Shown here: positions 17,772-24,956 of the stretch, in pieces | Numbering within the stretch: the first letter of the stretch is position 1 | Layout of the letters: each line of letters begins with the position of its first letter | NCBI GenBank assembly: GCA_012064415.1 | Contig: SSNU01000301.1 | Location: 9,947-34,902 of the forward strand | Direction: 5' to 3' | Source of the DNA: Gyrodactylus bullatarudis | Taxonomy: Eukaryota > Platyhelminthes > Monogenea > Gyrodactylidea > Gyrodactylidae | DNA length: 24,956 nucleotides | Translations under genes and position numbers: made by a program | Notes under the pieces: model-generated | What the model saw: the letters and a program-made list of their open reading frames with translations, nothing else | The model's database searches: none | Told to the model about the DNA's origin: nothing

Positions 17772-19035
17772 TACTTCTTTTAAAAGTACTGGTTTTTGAT
17801 TTATACTTTTTTGAGAGAATTTCGCATGAATAACCATAGAATTAAATGGATATAAAAATCATTACTCTTTTTCATATCTAAGAAAATCGGAGTATTAATA
17901 ATCAGTCTTGCTCATCATAGTTGTATTTCAATTAAGAATTTTTTATTTTCGCTCTAGCAACACAATATCTAGTAGTTATCAATTTCTTTATTTCAGCTTA
18001 TTGTTTTTATATAGGAACTCCAGTTTATAACAGTCACTTATAAACCAATAGTTCGTGGATTTTCTATCTTTCCACTCATTAATCAGTTTATAAAGTTTGA
18101 ATGCAAATTTATGTAAAATATAGCTATCAAGACGAACAAATTCATTTATAAAGTAACATTCAATTTATTATTTGAATGCATATTTAAAACATATTCTGAA
18201 GGTATAATAATGTTTATATAAACTAGTAGAAAATTTTATTATTGACAATTATCTTCCATGGTGACTTATAATAACTCATTAATGGCCAATAAGAATCGTA
18301 AATATTTTTATCTTGATCACAATAGCTTCTAGATTCCCTCTAAGTAATGTAACATTATTGGAGTATGACGATTTTCTTTTTCATTTGAGAGAATACTTTA
18401 TTGAATTATTTTTATTGAAATTAACATACATCAATTGTATAATACTATAGTTGGATAAATATTTGATAATTTTTGAATTTTATCTAGTGGAACTAAGCGT
18501 TAATTTGATGTTTTGTACTATTCTAAGTATTCTTCCGGATATTTTACGTTAGAAACTGTATTATCAACTCAATTTCGACTCAATTTCTGAAGCAATTCAT
18601 TTATAAAGTTTACTACCATGAGGAAATCAAGTTATGAAGAAGATTCTAAAATTGTATGGAGTTGAAATAGATGACAGAATGAATATTAGTATATATCTGA
18701 CCAAGATTGAATATATTCGAAATTAATTTTCCAATGTTCAAAATAATGCTATAATTGATATGCAATGAGAATTGAAGGCCAATTCACACGAATAAGTTTT
18801 TGATAATTTCAATTTTAACTATATTGTAACAGATTTATCATTGAAATAGGTATACCTTTTTTTATTCCATATTAGAGAAAGAATAGAAAATTAATAAAAC
18901 GTTTCTTCATTTTGGGTTTTTTTATAATCAAAAAGATTATCAAAATATTTCCCAATGAAGTTGTCATAAATTTTAAGTAATGGATTTCTCCATAGGACAT
19001 TTGGCTTTACATACGTTATAAGTATATATGTTGTC
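17772..19035. other. AT-rich non-coding stretch
   Basis: Nothing supported on either strand: no frame above about 60 codons and no clear repeat beyond low-complexity AT sequence. Confidence 0.55.
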
Positions 19036-19192
19036 GTGAGAATGGGAAATCAGGGAATGGACAGTAATACCTAGTAGAAATGAAAATTATCTCAAACAAT
19101 GTGATATTTCTTTATTCAATGGCCTTGTTTCTTCGGTCATGTTGTCTTGCTTTTCACACTTACTTTCAGCTAAACCTTTTTTGACCACTAAT
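19036..19192 (+). repeat. Left inverted repeat of the 19.0-21.1 kb element
   Basis: It starts GTGAGAATGGGAAATCAGGG and fades out near TTGACCACTAAT. It corresponds in inverted order to 20992-21143. Confidence 0.7.
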
Positions 19193-19959
19193 TATAAAAC
19201 GCGTGAATTTATTGAAAGTAAATGGTTGCGCAAAGGCACCATGTGACCATTAAAGAAATATAATATTAAAGTCATAAATGGAATTGAGTCTTGATTCGCA
19301 TTTCAAGCATGGAAAGTAAAAATATTCGCCTTGGGTGAACCCCTTCACTAAATTACCTGAGAGTAGAGTCAAGTGTGTTTTTAGGACGGATAGAATTTCG
19401 AATAAGAAATTTTCAAAATCATTAAAAAGCTGTCTAGATCAAAATTTTATGAGCTTTCCGAATCTTAAATTAGTTTTTCGTTATTTCAGCGTGAACATAT
19501 AATATTTGATTTTTTGAAGTGTGATTTTTTTCCATTTTCAGTTTTATATTCCAAATTTTAGGTGAAGCTTGTCTCATAATCAAAAAATCCATGCTGTTCA
19601 AATTTTAAGACGATTTATATCAGGGAAACATAGAACTCACAAGACCTCTGGAGAATATCTGATAAATCTAAATGTACCAACTTATCTTCTTGGTTATAAA
19701 AATACCTTCAAAATGAGTGGTCTGGTTCCGTATGAGTTCTTTATTTACACAAGTTATGACTGACCAAAGATCGTATTTCCTCAAACATGAGGTACTATTA
19801 ACACCTGGAATTACATAAATCTTGAGTAATAACTGAATGAATATCGCTTGAGTATTGAAATGAGCCAATTATCGCGGATATTGTAGGAAATTCTTCAGAT
19901 CTGCGAACCATTATCTCGTATGGATGGATGAAAATCGATTTATTAAGAAAATACAATTT

Positions 19960-20000
19960 TTCTCGATCAAGATCAGATCTCAGATCTCGGATCAAAAATA
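19960..20000. repeat. GATC-rich palindrome cluster
   Basis: TCGATCAAGATCAGATCTCA is followed by GATCTCGGATC, giving overlapping AGATCT palindromes in AT-rich DNA. It lies in the centre of the 19.0-21.1 kb element. Function unknown. Confidence 0.35.
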
Positions 20001-20991
20001 GGGTGGAAATTTTTTTTTCAATAATACTTAAACAAAAAGTTTATTTCACGAATTGGAGAAATTGAAACTCAAAAATCAGAAATTTTTAGGAAATTTGATC
20101 CATACATTTTTTATCGACCCAGAAAATCGGATCAGATCAATAAGAAAAAAATTTTTTCACTGTGACTTTTTGATCGAAGATCATTCTGGATTCTTCACTC
20201 GAATAAGCCCGAAAAGTAAAATTTTTTTTCTTAAATCAGTTTTACATTCAAGTATTTTGATTTTATTCTAGATATAACGTATTTCATTTCATTAGTTCTC
20301 ATTTTGATCTCATTACAAAATTTGCTTATAAATTGAATTTTAACGATATTTCTTTCTTTTAAAAAATAAATAGTAAAAGACATACTAGTTTTCTATCTTG
20401 ATGTTCACAAAGGAAATTCAACCAAATTCATTCAATAAGTTAATTAAGTTTTCAATAGAATTCAGATAAGGGAGAATTGCTTCTAGCTGGAGAATTGTGA
20501 GACTGTTGTTTTAAAGAGATTTAAGATTAATCCCACATATTGTGAAGATTCTTGATATTTTAATCGAGTTAAAATTAATCAAAAATTGATGATCCCAAAC
20601 GTTAATCCAATTATATATATTATAAATGTTGAAAATATGAATTTAATCAAAAAATAATAGAAAAACAACTTCTGGTTAAAAATAATAAATTTTAATTTTA
20701 TGAACTTGAATAAAATTAGTGATTTTGAAAATTTTATTAAAGAATATTTTCATTGACAAACAAAACTTCGGATGTTTTTTTGATTTATCGATATTGTTCT
20801 TGTCCCAAGATCGATATTTCTCAATATTTTTATTAATTGATCATCAAGTCTCAAAATTGATTAAACTTAAATTTCATTCATTATTCTCTATGTTTTTGTC
20901 TTCAATTCTGATGAAAAATAAATAGTTTCTTGGTTTTGGCATATGCGCAGACTATTTCGAGAACAGATCTAGTCAAAATTAAAATAAACTC

Positions 20992-21143
20992 TTAATGGCC
21001 ATAAAAGGTTTAGCCGAAGGTATGCGTGAAAAGAAAGACAACATGACCATCTAAATAAGCCATTTGATTAAAATAAAATATCTTTGAGATGATTTTCTTT
21101 TTTACTAGGAATTACTTTCTATTCCCTGATTTCCCATTTTCAC
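20992..21143 (-). repeat. Right inverted repeat of the 19.0-21.1 kb element
   Basis: Reads outward to CCCTGATTTCCCATTTTCAC, the near-complement of the left arm start. Confidence 0.7.
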
Positions 21144-21264
21144 GGTGAAGGTTTCAGTGAAAACTCATTGAAAGGGATTAATATTTCTCATTTGCTGAAA
21201 AAATTAACGATTTTCCATTTTCACTAGTGATTCCCGTTCATTCACTGATTTTCCATATTTCCGG
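21119..21264 (+). repeat. Three diverged direct copies of a TGATTTTCCATTTTCAC-like unit
   Basis: CCCTGATTTCCCATTTTCAC (to 21143), GATTTTCCATTTTCAC (21209-21224) and CACTGATTTTCCATATTTCC (about 21243-21262) are related direct copies. The first is the terminus of the inverted repeat and the others lie outside it. The true end of the element may therefore be further right, or several related ends may be nested. Confidence 0.5.
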
Positions 21265-24200
21265 TAACGTTAAGATACGCGAGTTCTTAATTGAAAACAA
21301 TCGAACATTTCGTTTTACTCTTTCTCTCAAAATGACATGTAACAAAGTTTAAAAGCTATCAATCATTGAATTCAACTCTTACTGCGTGCTTGAAAATAAA
21401 TAAGATTAATTACGAATATGAACGTTTATTGAGAAGACATTTATGCGAAAGAAACTTTCTCGAGTAGCAGAAAATATACTGTTAGTTCGTAATAAAAAAG
21501 ACTCACAAAAATACTTTCGTATCACTTTGAATTAAATTTTTTTGCTTTTATTTGCGAAATGATTCATTTTTTATTTGAACAAATCGAGAACAAAATAAAA
21601 TACAAAATTGATATATTTTCAAGGCTAAATTTATGACTGGAAATTTATTTATCGATAAAAAAAACCTGATAAAAATGTGATGCTCAGCACAAATTTGAGC
21701 TAAGAAACCCGTTCAACAAGGTTTTTTATAATTTGAAAGAAAATTAAAAATGCTTACCAACGTAAATCAAAATACTGACCGTTCTTTTGTCAAGCCCTTA
21801 ATTAGTAAGCACTCAGTTTCTCGAATATTTTTATTCCCGGTAAGCATATACAGGGAACATAATAAATACATCGACACATTTATTAACCCTTTTCATACAC
21901 CTTCTTTACTAAATTTTATTAATTATTGGTTTATTATTGTGTATGAAAAAATGCAAAAAGAATAAGTGCCCATAAAGAAAATTTTGGAGAGATTTTTTAT
22001 TTTGTTCAAAGTTTCAATGCAAGGATTGGTTTTCAAATATATATTTAATAACCTAGAATGGGTCTGCCTTATTTTTTTATGTGGGGAAAAGCGTACCTAA
22101 TGTTGATTTCACTGGAAAAATAAATATATTAGAAGATTATTAGGCAAATTTATCATTAAATGGAATCAAGTAGAGAGATTCAACTGACTCGTTTTTGGGA
22201 TGAGAAGTTCTAAATTATAGGATATTTTGAGATTTTTAATCCATTTGCTTAAAGAAATAACCATTTTCTTAGCTTGACTCTCTCGTGCCCATTTTAATGG
22301 GGAAGAATATAGATTTTAAATAAATATATTCTTGGAATCAGCATGTTCAGGCTACAAATGATCGGACAACTGAAATTTGAGAAGTGTTGATATAAAATTT
22401 TCTTTTTAATTTATATACATCACTACTTATTAGCGATGACACAAGTTTAAATTTGTTTACATCAGGTTTTAGGAATATCTAGATGAAATATTTTTTCCGG
22501 TAAGGTATTATAATTGTGTGTAATTTGGATTTTTTCAAAGAAATTAAATAAAAACTTCTTGACAACATATGTGTCCTTTGGATACGAGAGAGTTAATCGA
22601 CGGAAGATTAGAAGTTTATCATATTTGAATGAAGTTTAATATATAATGATAGCATTTAGGTTAGATTTCATTAATCTAATAACCTTCTTCGCACAATATA
22701 TATTTTTAATTGAAGTGACGTATTCCAAAATATAACTTCTTCGAGGAGTTTTCAAATAACAAATTTCAATTTTCTAATAGTTCAAGCGATACTTTGTACA
22801 TTTAAGAATCTAATGCTAACGAATCAGATATGCCTGAACAGATTCACACCATGAAATTAATGAAGAAATATTGTCAGAAAATTCATTATCCTCAAAAATC
22901 TTGTAAAAATACAATATACTTGTAGATATGATGGTAATCCTTATGAATAAGAATCCAAATCAAGGGATCACTTAAATATCAATTGAGACTTCTCAATAAT
23001 CCAAACTCACGAATACGATGATCTGTGGAGTTATTTTTTCATTAATAAAGAATTGCGAATCATAATTATATAAATTGCTTGAATAATGAAATTAACGTCT
23101 CACGAGGAGCTTGTTCTATATTGTGATAATTAATTAGTTTGGAAAATGTGAAAATTAATACGGATCTTCCTTCAACGAAAATACTTACGACGAATATCTT
23201 GATAGTTGGAATAAAGATTTTGAAGAATAGGTCTAATGAAGTATTTAAATTTTCATTTATTCTCATAATTCTTCAAAATACTCCTTTTATAAATTTTGTT
23301 ACATGATTCTATACGCTTAATTTATCAGATAGATATTTATAAATTCTTACGTGACGGTTCTGATGAATTGATAACATATTAATAAAGCAAATAAGATTTT
23401 TGAATTGAAAAATATTTGGATTAATAATAATTTCAAACATACTTTGTTGATCTAGTGGAAAAATTCCAAATTTTTCAATATTTCGAAAATCAACCAAAAT
23501 ATGTTTGTGATTGACAGACCTTGTAAATGTTATTATTTAATTAATTAACAGGTTAGCTTATCAGAATATATGTGCTTTATTTTAAATCAGTTTTGTATTC
23601 GATATATAATAGATATGATAACGAAAATTTATCAAATTATCTGTAATATCCGATGTAATATATTTTCTAAAAAAACAAGATTGACATTTTATAGTTAATC
23701 TTTTCGTTGATTATGAAATGATTTCAATCTTTAAGGATATAGTCTGTTTTTTCGAAAATGAATATTCAAAAAGATGATACTAAAAGTGGATATTATGAAA
23801 ACTTGGGTAAAATAACAGATCATTCGGAAGATGATTAGGAACTACATCGAACTAATTATGTACAGGTTTTCATAGAATATAAAATCAGCATTCCTTGACT
23901 TTGAAATATTTTCGTTCGAAACGACAGATTAAACAAAATAATATTTTTAATTAGATAATATCGAGTTAAACGCTGTCCTGTAGATATATACCGTTCCTAT
24001 ACGATAATATAAAATTAATTTTGATTCATTCGGATTCTCGATTTTATTATGTTGATTAAACTATATGCAGATTATTTCTATGTTGATTATAGGATTATGC
24101 TATTCTAAGACATTATCAGTTCTTTAGAAAAAGAAACGAATTAGGAACATTATTGTAAAGAGCATGTTAAAGGTGTAAACTATCTCGTGTAATAAAATTT

Positions 24201-24785
24201 TTATAATAAATTTTATTTAAAGTTTAAAAAGGCCGAGTTCATTCTCAATAAAATTAGAATCGATGAATAAACTTATTTCGCCTATTCAATAGTTGATTTC
24301 GTGCTAATTAAAGCCTTGTAGGATTAACGTCAATATTTTATCACTATGGAAAACAGTTAGGAAATACAACAGAATAAATCTTCCAAGGACTTACTTGAAT
24401 GTTGACCTTGAAAAGATATGAACTATTTAGTTGGAAAATTATGCGAAATGTTATGTCTAAATTGTTGAAATTTAAGAGTTTAAACATTTTTGAAGAAAAT
24501 GCAATGTAAACTTACATAATGATCTATGAAAACAAATTGAATTTTATTCGACTGGTCTATGAATAGATGAGAGGATTTTAGTTTTACATAGAAGATGAAT
24601 TAACTCACTTAAGATTCTTGACGAGGCGTTAATAATCGAGTTATTTTATAATGATATGTTACTACGAATATAGATACAGTGGTTGTTATTCGCAGTGAGG
24701 TTTAGGGTTTCGTTTAGAAGAAAATGGAAGCAAAGAAAAAAGTTTATCAGATTGTGATTTTGATTAAACCCTATCAATAGATAAG
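21265..24785. other. Long AT-rich non-coding stretch
   Basis: No gene, RNA gene or convincing dispersed repeat is seen over about 3.5 kb. Short frames at 21750-21965 (plus), 23066-23266 and 23309-23497 (minus) are unrecognised, with AT-driven composition, and are treated as chance. Base composition is uniform until the abrupt change at about 24786. Confidence 0.5.
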
Positions 24786-24956
24786 AGGAAAATGCCGGAT
24801 CAGAGATCCCAACGACACCCGTGGTATCTGGTTGTACCTCAGACCTCAGGCTGTCGATCCATGCATGCGGGACCAGTCGGTTGCCTAAGGTGTAAAAGTT
24901 ATTCGATTCCGGAGTTGTAAGTGCCTCCAGGAGCCCCCTAAAAGTTCGGAGCCAAA
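24786..24956. other. GC-rich segment cut by the window edge, probable edge of another element
   Basis: From about 24791 (TGCCGGATCAGAGATCCC) to the end, base composition jumps from strongly AT-rich to roughly half GC, with a sharp boundary. An ATG at 24790 opens MPDQRSQRHPWYLVV and runs about 42 codons to a stop; another frame is open for a similar length. Neither shows a recognisable domain. It could be the untranslated start of a retrotransposon, the terminal part of a DNA element or a host exon. I do not recognise it. Confidence 0.4.

Larger units (their letters stand above)
19036..21143. mobile_element. Element with ~155-bp diverged inverted repeats, unclassified
   Basis: Inverted arms at 19036-19192 and 20992-21143 begin GTGAGAATGGGAAATCAGGG (left) and its near-complement on the right. 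They share GGTCATGTTGTCTT, CTTTTCAC and GCTAAACCTTTT blocks with many differences between (roughly three quarters identical by eye). The ~1.8-kb centre contains only short frames. Those at 19569-19763 and 20053-20271 (plus) have no recognisable domain, and the centre is strongly AT-rich. No target duplication is obvious. The arms are too well ordered and long to be chance, so an old DNA transposon or a foldback structure is likely. The superfamily is unknown. Confidence 0.65.

Noticed and set aside
1..24956. tRNA, rRNA, CRISPR arrays, riboswitches or bacterial operons
   Set aside because: No cloverleaf, conserved rRNA segment, regular spacer array or ribosome-binding-site/gene spacing was found. 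The short introns and element types are eukaryotic.

Overview
This is AT-rich, intron-bearing eukaryotic nuclear DNA with no recognisable host gene. What can be identified is a layered collection of old and young transposable elements separated by AT-rich sequence with no coding potential. The mix of a Tc3-like mariner, a Merlin element, Penelope-like GIY-YIG fragments, a hAT-like CGGBP1-type transposase relic and an integrase-type (KRBA2-like/IS3EU) DNA transposon, together with very short GT-AG introns, suggests an invertebrate. An arthropod such as a parasitic copepod would fit, but that is an inference from element types and base composition, not proof.

Layout: 1-2591 is non-coding and AT-rich, with small hairpins and one weak hammerhead-like motif. 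2592-4740 is a Tc3-like element with perfect 25-bp inverted ends and a broken transposase. About 5440-5620 (minus) is a degraded Penelope-type GIY-YIG fragment. 7324-8563 is a 1.24-kb element with about 260-bp, nearly identical inverted repeats and a 6-bp target duplication. It holds only the first and last parts of an integrase-type transposase, because the catalytic core is gone. 10629-10991 (minus) is the C-terminal GIY-YIG domain of a Penelope-like element, with a hammerhead-like motif about 150 bp downstream. 11285-13115 is a Merlin element with perfect 31-bp inverted ends and a nearly complete DDE transposase. About 14180-15135 (minus) is a hAT-like transposase relic.

16628-17771 and 19036-21143 are two further structures bounded by long, diverged inverted repeats, with no recognisable gene inside; these are the least explained objects here. 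The last ~170 bp (from about 24786) change abruptly to GC-rich sequence and probably mark the edge of another element that continues outside the window.

The elements do not form a pathway. They are independent insertions of different ages: the 7.3-8.6 kb element looks recent (arms identical by eye except one homopolymer), while the hAT-like relic and the 5.5 kb Penelope fragment look old. No tRNA, rRNA, CRISPR array or bacterial-type operon was seen.
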